Below, in pieces: positions 8,225-15,996 of a DNA stretch of 64,000 nt. Location: assembly GCF_025548535.1 (NCBI RefSeq), contig NZ_JAJLQW010000001.1, positions 620,001 to 684,000 of the forward strand. The letters are read 5' to 3'. Each line of letters begins with the position of its first letter. Within the stretch, counting starts at the first letter, position 1. Position numbers and translations under genes: made by a program. The notes beneath the pieces were generated by a model. The model was given only the letters and a program-made list of their open reading frames with translations. It was not told the origin of the DNA and made no database searches. The DNA comes from Undibacterium sp. Jales W-56 (lineage in GTDB: Bacteria > Pseudomonadota > Gammaproteobacteria > Burkholderiales > Burkholderiaceae_D).

Positions 8225-10009
8225 ATGCCTGATTTAGTAAAAAAACGTCTGTTGATCGGCGTGACGGTATCGCTATTGATCCACGCTTTTGTACTGTCTT
8301 TGCAGTTCGGCATCCCGGGATTGGGTTTGCCGGGAATAGAAATGCCATGGGAAAAACGCCGCGCACCGACGCCGCCCTTGAGCATACAAATTGCAAATGC
8401 CTTACCTCCAGCCGCATCGGCGAGCGTGCCCGATTTGCCAGCTCCGCCATTGGCAATGCCTGCAGCGACGCCGACCAATACGGTACCGACGCCAGCACCC
8501 GTCGGCGCCATACAACTGGTCGCGCCTGCGGTTCCCCAACCGCTTGCTGCACCGTTGAAGCCAGTGACTGTCAAAAATAAAACGGCAATTAAAAAAATAG
8601 CACAATTGCCGACGCCACCGGCACCAGGTCCAGGCACCACGCAAGCGGTGCCGGAAGAGTTGCCTGACAATCCGCCGCGCATTATTGCCCAGGATCAGAT
8701 GAGGGACGATAGTTTTGTCGTGCCTTTACCTAGCCCGGAAGAGCCGGAAAGAAAAAGCACCGCTAAGCCGGAGGTAAAACCAAAAGTCGAGCCACTACCC
8801 GAGCCAGTCAAGCTCGCCGATTTACCTGAAGCTCCCGATCCTGCTTTGCAACAGGCGGCAGAGGCGGCCAGTCTGGCCAAATTGGCGGATGAGAAAAAAC
8901 CAGCAGAGCTCATTCGACAAGATCTTGCCCGGCAAAAAAAGCTGAAAGAAGAAATGCGTCAGCTGGCTGAAGTGCCAGCGCAACAGCAGCAACAAAAACT
9001 CGCGACAAAAAAACTCGAAGAAGATAACCGGCAATTAGCAGAAGAATTGACGCGCAAGCAAAATGAAAAACTGGCGGAGCAGGCCGCGCTGGCTTTGCAA
9101 AAGCAGCAGGCGGAAGAACTAAAACGGCAGCAGCAAGAAAGCTTGCGTCTGGATCTGGCACGTCGCCAGGAAGAAGAAAGCAAGCAAAAACAAGCGCTGG
9201 AATTGCAGCTACGCAAACAAGCGGAAGAGATCGCGCAGCAACAGGCGATTGCCGTGGCTCGTCAAAAATTGGAGAAACAAGCGGAAGAACTTGCGGCCAG
9301 ACAAAAGGCGGAGCAGCAGGCGCGCCAGCTTGCCGAGGTGCAGGCGCAAAAAGAGCGTGAGCGTTTGGCGCAAGCTGCCCAGCCAGCGCAAACCTCCACC
9401 GGACAGGCGAAGTTTGAACCAAGAACGCTGGCACCGTTGGGAAGCGCTAGCAGCGACCGGGCCGGTGAGCGTAGTGGCGATAGCCTGGTAGGTACCGGCA
9501 ATGACAAGGACGCCGCTAAAGGCATCGTATTGCCGAAGAATCTGCTCAGCAGCGATCTGGCAAACCGCGCATTAGATCAGGCGCGCGGACTGGATTTGTT
9601 GCGCGGTAATCCACCCGTGCCCCGGTCAACCGAAGACATGAGCAAATCCCGTCGCCGCAGTTTCCTGGGGAGCGAGGATAAAGAGTTTCCGGTACGGATG
9701 TATGTCGAAAGCTGGCGCCAAAAAATTGAACGCAACGGCAACCTGAATTATTCGCAAGTAGCTAAAGACAAGGCGCGCGGCGATCCGGTTGTGACGGTGA
9801 TCATTCGTAGCGATGGCAGCGTCGAAGACATCATCATCAACCGCTCCAGTGGCCGTGCCGATCTGGATGAGGCGGTGCGTCGTATCGTCAGGGTCAACGC
9901 ACGCTATGCGGCGTTCCCAGCCAATATTGCCTTGAAATACGACGTCATAGAAATCCGGCGCGTCTGGAATTTTGACGATACCTTAAGGATTCTTGAAGAG
10001 ATACGTTGA
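8225..10009 (+). CDS. TonB C-terminal domain protein with TolA-like coiled coil
   Basis: From the ATG at 8225 this is 594 residues. It has one N-terminal membrane anchor (LLIGVTVSLLIHAFVLSLQF), a Pro/Ala-rich segment, and a ~200-residue Gln/Glu/Lys/Ala-rich coiled coil (about 240-430). The C-terminal TonB-type domain contains DPVVTVIIRSDGSVEDI and DEAVRRIVRVNARYAAFP. It should span the periplasm and contact outer-membrane receptors or Tol partners. No exbB, exbD or tolQR lies nearby. The frame stays open up to 8105, but the first 40 residues would put an odd tail before the anchor. No good ribosome site decides the start. Confidence 0.8.
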   Translation: MPDLVKKRLLIGVTVSLLIHAFVLSLQFGIPGLGLPGIEMPWEKRRAPTPPLSIQIANALPPAASASVPDLPAPPLAMPAATPTNTVPTPAPVGAIQLVAPAVPQPLAAPLKPVTVKNKTAIKKIAQLPTPPAPGPGTTQAVPEELPDNPPRIIAQDQMRDDSFVVPLPSPEEPERKSTAKPEVKPKVEPLPEPVKLADLPEAPDPALQQAAEAASLAKLADEKKPAELIRQDLARQKKLKEEMRQLAEVPAQQQQQKLATKKLEEDNRQLAEELTRKQNEKLAEQAALALQKQQAEELKRQQQESLRLDLARRQEEESKQKQALELQLRKQAEEIAQQQAIAVARQKLEKQAEELAARQKAEQQARQLAEVQAQKERERLAQAAQPAQTSTGQAKFEPRTLAPLGSASSDRAGERSGDSLVGTGNDKDAAKGIVLPKNLLSSDLANRALDQARGLDLLRGNPPVPRSTEDMSKSRRRSFLGSEDKEFPVRMYVESWRQKIERNGNLNYSQVAKDKARGDPVVTVIIRSDGSVEDIIINRSSGRADLDEAVRRIVRVNARYAAFPANIALKYDVIEIRRVWNFDDTLRILEEIR

Positions 10010-10180
10010 GCTCATTGACCAGTGTCACCAATTAGCTATGCCGGCTCAGACTTGGCCTTACCGACGGTGTCAGATCTGGTTTAGTTCCCCATGCTGACAG
10101 TGTTTATATCGTAGACGAGCCATTGCCGCATTATCGCGCCGCAGGAACCTTGATCCAGATCAAAAAAAGGAAAAATCACT

Positions 10181-11362
10181 TTGAGCATCAGACCAAAACT
10201 CAACCGCCGCATCGCAATCGCCCTCATTTGTTCTTGTTGCCTCCCCCTCACCAGTTGGGCTGCCGACGATACCGCGAAGATGCGCGCCATCGTCGACACG
10301 GCGATTCACCCTCTCATGGCAGAGTACGACGTGCCCGGCATGGCGGTCGCCGTGACTGTCGATGGCCAAGCTTTTTTCTTCAACTACGGAGTCGCTTCGC
10401 GGGAAAAAAATACGCCGGTCAGCGAGGCGACACTGTTCGAGCTCGGCTCCATTAGCAAGACTTTCACGGCAACGCTGGGCTCTTATGCACAGGTGCTCGG
10501 CAAGCTGTCGCTGGACGACCATCCCGGTAAATATATGCCACAACTGAAGGGGAGTGCGATCGACCAGGCCAGCCTGCTCAATCTCGGCACCTATACCGCG
10601 GGCGGACTGCCGCTGCAATTTCCCGACGAGGTCTCGGATAAGGGGATGACTGGCTATTTCAGGCAATGGAAACCGGACGCCGCGCCCGGCGCCCAACGTG
10701 AATATTCCAATCCCAGTATCGGCCTGTTCGGGCATATCACCGCGCTCGCCCTGAAGGCTGATTTTGCCGACGCCATGGAAACCCGGGTTTTCCCCCAGCT
10801 CGGCTTGCACCACAGCTATATCCGTGTGCCAAAAAGTGCGATGCCCAATTATGCCTGGGGATACAACCAGGCGAACCAGGCGATACGGATGAACCCCGGC
10901 GTCTTCGCCGCGCAAGCCTATGGGGTCAGGTCGTCGGCTGCCGACATGATCCGCTTCGTGCAGGCGAACATCGCGCCGGGCCGGCTGGATGAGTCAATGC
11001 GGCGCGCGGTCGATGGCACCCATGTAGGCTACTTCGAGGTCGGCAAGGTCGGGGAAATGGTGCAAGGGCTGGGATGGGAGCAATATCCCTACCCGGCCAG
11101 CCTGGAGCGCCTGCTGGCTGGCAACTCCGAAACCATGATCTGGGAATCCAATCCCGCCAAGCGGATCACGCGGGCAACGACGCCGCCCGGACCGGCCCTG
11201 TTCAATAAAACCGGCTCCACCGGCGGATTCGGCGCCTATGTGGCATTCGTGCCGGACAAGAAGATCGGTATCGTGATGCTGGCCAACAGGAACTATCCGA
11301 TCCCCGCCCGCATCAAGGCAGCCCATGCGATCCTGGAGCAACTCGGGCCAATAGCCAAATAG
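10181..11362 (+). CDS. ampC: Class C beta-lactamase (AmpC)
   Basis: This 393-residue serine beta-lactamase has a signal peptide ending about residue 27 (TSWAA). All three catalytic motifs are present: S90-I-S-K93, Y175-S-N177 and K343-T-G345. The TYTAGGLPLQFPD segment is typical of AmpC. It hydrolyses cephalosporin-type beta-lactams in the periplasm. The start is a TTG, supported by an AAAAAAGG ribosome site ~10 bases upstream and by the signal peptide. No ampR regulator gene adjoins it, so induction cannot be inferred. Its stop is 1 bp from the end of the convergent NUDIX gene. Confidence 0.93.
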   Translation: MSIRPKLNRRIAIALICSCCLPLTSWAADDTAKMRAIVDTAIHPLMAEYDVPGMAVAVTVDGQAFFFNYGVASREKNTPVSEATLFELGSISKTFTATLGSYAQVLGKLSLDDHPGKYMPQLKGSAIDQASLLNLGTYTAGGLPLQFPDEVSDKGMTGYFRQWKPDAAPGAQREYSNPSIGLFGHITALALKADFADAMETRVFPQLGLHHSYIRVPKSAMPNYAWGYNQANQAIRMNPGVFAAQAYGVRSSAADMIRFVQANIAPGRLDESMRRAVDGTHVGYFEVGKVGEMVQGLGWEQYPYPASLERLLAGNSETMIWESNPAKRITRATTPPGPALFNKTGSTGGFGAYVAFVPDKKIGIVMLANRNYPIPARIKAAHAILEQLGPIAK

Positions 11363-11363
11363 A

Positions 11364-12173
11364 TTAGCGCTGCAAAATCTGCCCTAACACTTGACCCGCA
11401 TCGAATGGCCCATCGCCTTGCCGTTGCTTGATTGCCCGTAATGCCAGCCAGCAGAGTACGTGGGCTTTGCCGCTTGGTACCCACAATGGCGTTTGCAGGC
11501 ATGCAGCCAGATCCTTGAATGCGATGCGCACGGCTTGCCCTTCCCAGTTGCTTTGCATTCCTTCGAGTGACTGACGATTCACATTGACGCCAATCGCCGC
11601 GCATTGGATGAAGCCGGTGGTGTTTTCTTTGACCAATGACAGCAAAGGGCGATCGCTTAAATCGATCCGTAATTGCGTTTCTTCCTGCACTTCTCTTTGC
11701 ATGGTCTTCAGAAGATCCAATTCACCTTGATAGCGATCGAGTTGTGGATGCATCGCGCCGCCAGTCACATGCCAGTGATGCGGATGAGTAGCCACCGTGC
11801 CGGAACGCCGCAGCAAAATCAGTTCTTGCGTTTGTTCGCACACCAGCAGCGCATTGGCGCTCAGGATCGCCGGCTTGCGGCCTTCCGATCGCAAGCTGCA
11901 AATTTCGGAAAACTGGATTGCTTCGACCTCTAAGCAACTGCTATTGAGCGCTGCTGAAGTCACCATCAGATGCGTATCGTCTGGTTTGCCTGTTGCTGCC
12001 AGTTGTCGTGCATGATGTTGGCTGGCCGCTATTTGTGCGGCCGACAAAGTGGCTCGCCCTTTGATCCGTACCTTCGGCGGCGTCGCCAGAAAATCAATCA
12101 ATTCCAGCGTAGCACCAAAATAGACCTGGAGTTGTGATCGCAGCGATTGCAATGCGGCTGGGTCGGGATGCAT
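11364..12173 (-). CDS. NUDIX hydrolase
   Basis: This is 269 residues from the ATG at 12173. The C-terminal half holds a NUDIX box (GGAMHP...GELDLLKTMQ then REVQEET, about residues 155-185), with one residue more than the classical spacing before REVQEE. The N-terminal half carries no motif I recognise. NUDIX enzymes cleave nucleoside diphosphate-linked compounds, and no substrate is readable here. A longer version from a TTG at 12209 adds 12 residues; neither start has a strong ribosome site. It is divergent from the YfcH-like gene. Confidence 0.75.
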   Translation of the reverse strand: MHPDPAALQSLRSQLQVYFGATLELIDFLATPPKVRIKGRATLSAAQIAASQHHARQLAATGKPDDTHLMVTSAALNSSCLEVEAIQFSEICSLRSEGRKPAILSANALLVCEQTQELILLRRSGTVATHPHHWHVTGGAMHPQLDRYQGELDLLKTMQREVQEETQLRIDLSDRPLLSLVKENTTGFIQCAAIGVNVNRQSLEGMQSNWEGQAVRIAFKDLAACLQTPLWVPSGKAHVLCWLALRAIKQRQGDGPFDAGQVLGQILQR

Positions 12174-12227
12174 GCTAAACAAATCCGGTTGTGGCAAGAT
12201 AAGGAACAATTTTAACAGGCGAACAAA

Positions 12228-13130
12228 ATGCGAATTTTAATCACGGGTGGTACGGGTTTGATCGGGCGGCACCTGTGTGCGGCATTGCTCGCAAAAGGGC
12301 ATGAAATAAGCGTCCTGAGCCGACGGCCTGCAATGGTTCGAGGTATGTGCGGTGCTAGAGTGCAGCCTCTGGCATCTTTGCAGGAATGGACGCCGGATAA
12401 AAGTTTTGATGCGGTGATTAATCTGGCCGGCGAGCCTATCGTCGATGCACGCTGGACTGCCAGACGACAGCAAATCCTGCTCGATAGCCGGGTCGGCTTG
12501 ACGCGCGATCTGGTCGCTTGCATGGCGGCGGCAACAAGCAAGCCGGAGGTATTTTTGAGTGGTTCAGCGATTGGCTGGTATGGCGATACGGGTGACCAGT
12601 GGATTGATGAGGCCGCGACGGCGGGGCACGATTTTGCCGCCCGGTTATGTCTGCAATGGGAGCAACAAGCGCTCAAGGCCAATGCGCTCGGCATCCGTAC
12701 CGTGCTCTTGCGCACCGGCCTCGTACTGGATGCCGCTGGCGGTATGCTGCACAAATTATTACTGCCTTTTAAACTCGGCCTGGGGGCGCGTCTCGGCGAC
12801 GGACAGCAGTGGATGAGCTGGATACATATCGATGATTATGTCGCGGCACTGCTGTTTTTATTAGAGCAAACTCAGGTGCAGGGGGCGCTGAATATGACGG
12901 CACCGGTCGCCGTAAGAAATGCCGAGTTCACGCAAACCCTGGCGAGGGTAGTGCGCAGACCGGCCTGGCTGGTTGCTCCCGCCGCCTTGTTGAAAATAGC
13001 GATGGGCGACATGGCGATTTTATTATTGGGTGGGCAGAGGGTGACGCCGCAGGCCTTGCAAAGTTACGGTTTTGTTTTTAGCTACCCCACCTTGGAACCG
13101 GCTTTGCGGGCCTTGCTGAAAAAGCAGTGA
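12228..13130 (+). CDS. TIGR01777 family SDR epimerase (YfcH-like)
   Basis: This 300-residue Rossmann protein begins MRILITGGTGLIGRHL (NAD(P)-binding GxxGxxG). It has the family's NLAGEPIVDARWT and SGSAIGWYGDTGD segments and a C-terminal DUF1731-like tail (RRPAWLVAPAALLKIAMGDMA... PQALQSYGF). YfcH-like proteins are extended SDRs of unknown substrate, and a sugar nucleotide is often assumed. The stop overlaps the GTG start of the DTW gene by 4 bp, so the two are probably translated together. Confidence 0.88.
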   Translation: MRILITGGTGLIGRHLCAALLAKGHEISVLSRRPAMVRGMCGARVQPLASLQEWTPDKSFDAVINLAGEPIVDARWTARRQQILLDSRVGLTRDLVACMAAATSKPEVFLSGSAIGWYGDTGDQWIDEAATAGHDFAARLCLQWEQQALKANALGIRTVLLRTGLVLDAAGGMLHKLLLPFKLGLGARLGDGQQWMSWIHIDDYVAALLFLLEQTQVQGALNMTAPVAVRNAEFTQTLARVVRRPAWLVAPAALLKIAMGDMAILLLGGQRVTPQALQSYGFVFSYPTLEPALRALLKKQ

Positions 13131-13843
13131 ATCCCAAAACCGCAGAAAATTTAAAACAATCTGGCGCACCTCAGTTAGCTATGCAAAATCCCGACATCGA
13201 CTTGCCAAGGCCCGCCAAGCGCCATATCTGCGAACAATGTTTACGACCTCAGACGGTTTGCATTTGCCCATGGGTGACGCCGATTGCCAGCGAGATTGAG
13301 GTAGTGGTGTTGCAGCATCCGCTGGAAGTACAGCATGCCAAAGGAAGTGCGCGGCTGTTGCATTTGAGTTTACCGGGCAGTCAGATGCATGTCGGCGAAG
13401 TATTCGATGAAACATGGCTGGAAGCATGTTTGCATGCCGATGGCAGGCGCAGTATTTTGCTCTATCCGGACACGCCGCAAGACGCCTTGCTGGGATTGCT
13501 GTCAGCGCCGCCGCTGGAGTGCGTCGCAGCCGATCGTCCTGGCTCGTTACGATTGATCGTGCTCGACGGTACCTGGCGTAAAAGTCGCAAGATGTTGTAT
13601 CTAAATCGCTTGCTGCAAGGTCTGCCGCGCGTGAGCTTGCGTGACATCGGTGCGTCGCATTACCGGATTCGTAAGGCGCATAAGCCAGATCAGCTATCGA
13701 CCCTGGAAGCGACTTGCTATGCATTGATGCAGCTAGACAGGATGCACGAAAACTCCGGGGAAAAATATCAAGCGCTGTTGAGCGCGTTCGATCGCTTTAT
13801 CGCACAACAGGAAGCGATACAGGCGGCCCATCGTAAAATCTGA
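13127..13843 (+). CDS. DTW-domain tRNA-uridine aminocarboxypropyltransferase
   Basis: This 238-residue protein carries the DTW family signature as DGTWRKSRKML and an N-terminal Cys cluster (CEQCLRPQTVCIC, about residues 35-47), likely metal-binding. Family members (TapT/YfiP) transfer the 3-amino-3-carboxypropyl group of SAM to uridine in the tRNA variable loop (acp3U47). The GTG at 13127 overlaps the upstream stop, which implies coupling. An ATG at 13181 is an alternative start that keeps the Cys cluster. Confidence 0.85.
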   Translation: MNPKTAENLKQSGAPQLAMQNPDIDLPRPAKRHICEQCLRPQTVCICPWVTPIASEIEVVVLQHPLEVQHAKGSARLLHLSLPGSQMHVGEVFDETWLEACLHADGRRSILLYPDTPQDALLGLLSAPPLECVAADRPGSLRLIVLDGTWRKSRKMLYLNRLLQGLPRVSLRDIGASHYRIRKAHKPDQLSTLEATCYALMQLDRMHENSGEKYQALLSAFDRFIAQQEAIQAAHRKI

Positions 13844-13932
13844 ACGTCAATACTGATGCGCTTGGCAGGCCGTTTTCGTGCTGCAAGGCGCATGGAATCA
13901 GCGGATTCGATATCAAGAGCCAGTTCGCCGGA

Positions 13933-15771
13933 TCAGGCTAAAGTTTCGGACGCTTCACCGCGGCGCAGGCAGTGTTTACCGCTTTGTTTACCTGAGTACA
14001 TGGCGGCGTCGGCGCGCTTGAGCAGACTGATGGTGTCGTGCCCGTCGTGCGGAGCAAGTGCATAGCCGATGGTCAGGCCAACGCTGCAAATTTGTTCGCG
14101 CAATTTGAATGGCATGCTGAATGCATCGAGCAATTTATGACCAAGTTCATGCGCTTGCTGCACGTTATTCACGCCCATCGACATCACGACAAATTCATCG
14201 CCACCCAGGCGCGAGACCAGATCGGCACTGCGTAGATTAGCCTGCAAGCGCTGCGCCACGGCGATCAGTAATTCGTCGCCGATGTCATGACCGTACTGGT
14301 CGTTTACTTGTTTGAAACCGTCGAGATCGAGCATGTACACGGCCAGAATATTATCGGCAGACGCCTTCGGCAGCATGGTATTCAAGCTGGTATTGAGGCC
14401 GCGTCGATTCGGCAGGCCAGTCAAAGGATCGGTATGCGCCATCGAGTGCAGGGTATCGCGTTCACGGGTAGCGTCTTGCGCTGCGGTATGCAATGCCTTG
14501 GTGCGCAGCCCGAGGACCCGCATGAACACCAGCATGTCAAAGGTAGCGCCGAACTGGAATGAATGTAAAGTCCAGAAATTGGCAGGAATGCCGCCCTTAA
14601 TGACGCCGATCAGGATCGCGGTGGTGACAAAATAGACCACCCAGGCGCTCAGGAAATATCCGCCGACGGTATCGCCGCGCCGTGCTCTGGCAATAGCGCC
14701 CGGCATTCCCATCAGCACCGGCGTCATGCCCAGGGTGCTGATGATGGCGGTCACAATATGGATATCGATCATGTCGAACGAATACAGTGCTGCAAATACC
14801 ATCGTCAGGCAGGCACCGCCCTTCATCATGATGCCAAAGTAGCGATGGCGATCCCGCCCTGCCAGCGCCTGTTCTATGAAGAGAAACGAGCCGCATGCTG
14901 CGATCAGTGCGGACAGGCCGCCGGCATGCAATTCCATCCAGACGTTCTCCGTCCAGACGTATTGCGCCCCCACGCCAAACTGCAATAAGGAAAACATCAG
15001 GCTGCCAGTCAACAGCACGGCATATTTAAGGAACAGGTATTCGCCCAGGCTCAGCCATTGCGCCAGACTGTAGATCAGTAAGCAGAGAGCCAGGCCGGTC
15101 ATCATGCCTTGCAGCATCTGCTCATTCAGGGCGCGCGCATGAAAGTTGGAGGGTTTGCTTAAACTGATGGGGACAATCATGGCGCCGACTGTCTCGACCC
15201 GCAGATATAAGGTGTAATCGCTATCCGGCTTGAGCTTGAGTCCAAGCGCATGAGAGCGGCTGGTGATCGGGCGTTTGGAATACGCTTGCATATTACCGAG
15301 CAAGCTATGTTGTATTTGCTGCTTATTTTGCGTCAGGTAAACGTCGATTTTGTTTAAGACGGCATAATCGATATCGAGTACCCAAAGACCGTCGCTGGCT
15401 GAAGAAACGGCCAGAGGAATGCGCAGCCACACGACATCTCTGCGCAAGCCTAAGGTATCTGCGGCAGTTTTTGGCCGGACGAATTGCGATTGATCGGCAA
15501 TCACCTCATCCACGCTGAGCTTGCCAGCAGGATCGGGCATGATGCTGACCGCTGACCAGGCATCAACTGCGGGATTCGCATCGCGCAGCTGCAATGCGGC
15601 TTGTGTCGCGCCTGCTGCAACTGGCATTGCCATTTCTGTGGCAAACGCCTGGATGCCGGTCATCCAGCTCATTAAAAAAACGATGAAGTAGCCAGGTAGG
15701 AAATATCGGCCAGCAATGTGTCTGACGAAATTTGTCCAAGAACGAGTGCCTTGATGTTGTCGGCTTCTCAT
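13933..15771 (-). CDS. Diguanylate cyclase with 7TMR-DISM sensor module
   Basis: This is 612 residues from the ATG at 15771. It has a signal/anchor, a periplasmic 7TMR-DISM extracellular domain (about 60-190; DVVWLRIPL, LWVLDIDYAVLNKIDVYL), seven membrane helices (about 205-410), and a cytoplasmic GGDEF domain. The active motif GGDEF (about 523-527) is intact, with an RSAD inhibitory site five residues upstream, so an active cyclic-di-GMP synthase with product inhibition is expected. No EAL domain is present. A TTG at 15780 would add three residues. It is convergent with the DTW gene. Confidence 0.9.
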   Translation of the reverse strand: MRSRQHQGTRSWTNFVRHIAGRYFLPGYFIVFLMSWMTGIQAFATEMAMPVAAGATQAALQLRDANPAVDAWSAVSIMPDPAGKLSVDEVIADQSQFVRPKTAADTLGLRRDVVWLRIPLAVSSASDGLWVLDIDYAVLNKIDVYLTQNKQQIQHSLLGNMQAYSKRPITSRSHALGLKLKPDSDYTLYLRVETVGAMIVPISLSKPSNFHARALNEQMLQGMMTGLALCLLIYSLAQWLSLGEYLFLKYAVLLTGSLMFSLLQFGVGAQYVWTENVWMELHAGGLSALIAACGSFLFIEQALAGRDRHRYFGIMMKGGACLTMVFAALYSFDMIDIHIVTAIISTLGMTPVLMGMPGAIARARRGDTVGGYFLSAWVVYFVTTAILIGVIKGGIPANFWTLHSFQFGATFDMLVFMRVLGLRTKALHTAAQDATRERDTLHSMAHTDPLTGLPNRRGLNTSLNTMLPKASADNILAVYMLDLDGFKQVNDQYGHDIGDELLIAVAQRLQANLRSADLVSRLGGDEFVVMSMGVNNVQQAHELGHKLLDAFSMPFKLREQICSVGLTIGYALAPHDGHDTISLLKRADAAMYSGKQSGKHCLRRGEASETLA

Positions 15772-15996
15772 GAGTTGCAAGATGGGGGATGCTAAACCTG
15801 TAATGATGGAAGCGATTGAATCGTCTTCATATCCGGAGATACGAAGCGAAAGGAATAGTATCGTGGCGCTGCGGTTTTGCTGTCAAGCGTCATTTTGAAC
15901 GAAGTTATGCGTATTTTTCAAAACTTGCCGATAAATTAATACAATTTAACTATTCCAATCGCTTGCCCATCATTTGTAAACCGGTAGTTGCCTGAA

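Noticed and set aside
8910..9434. Minus-strand frame inside the TonB/TolA-like gene
   Set aside because: Its Ala/Pro/Leu-rich translation is the complement of the Gln/Lys/Glu coiled coil.
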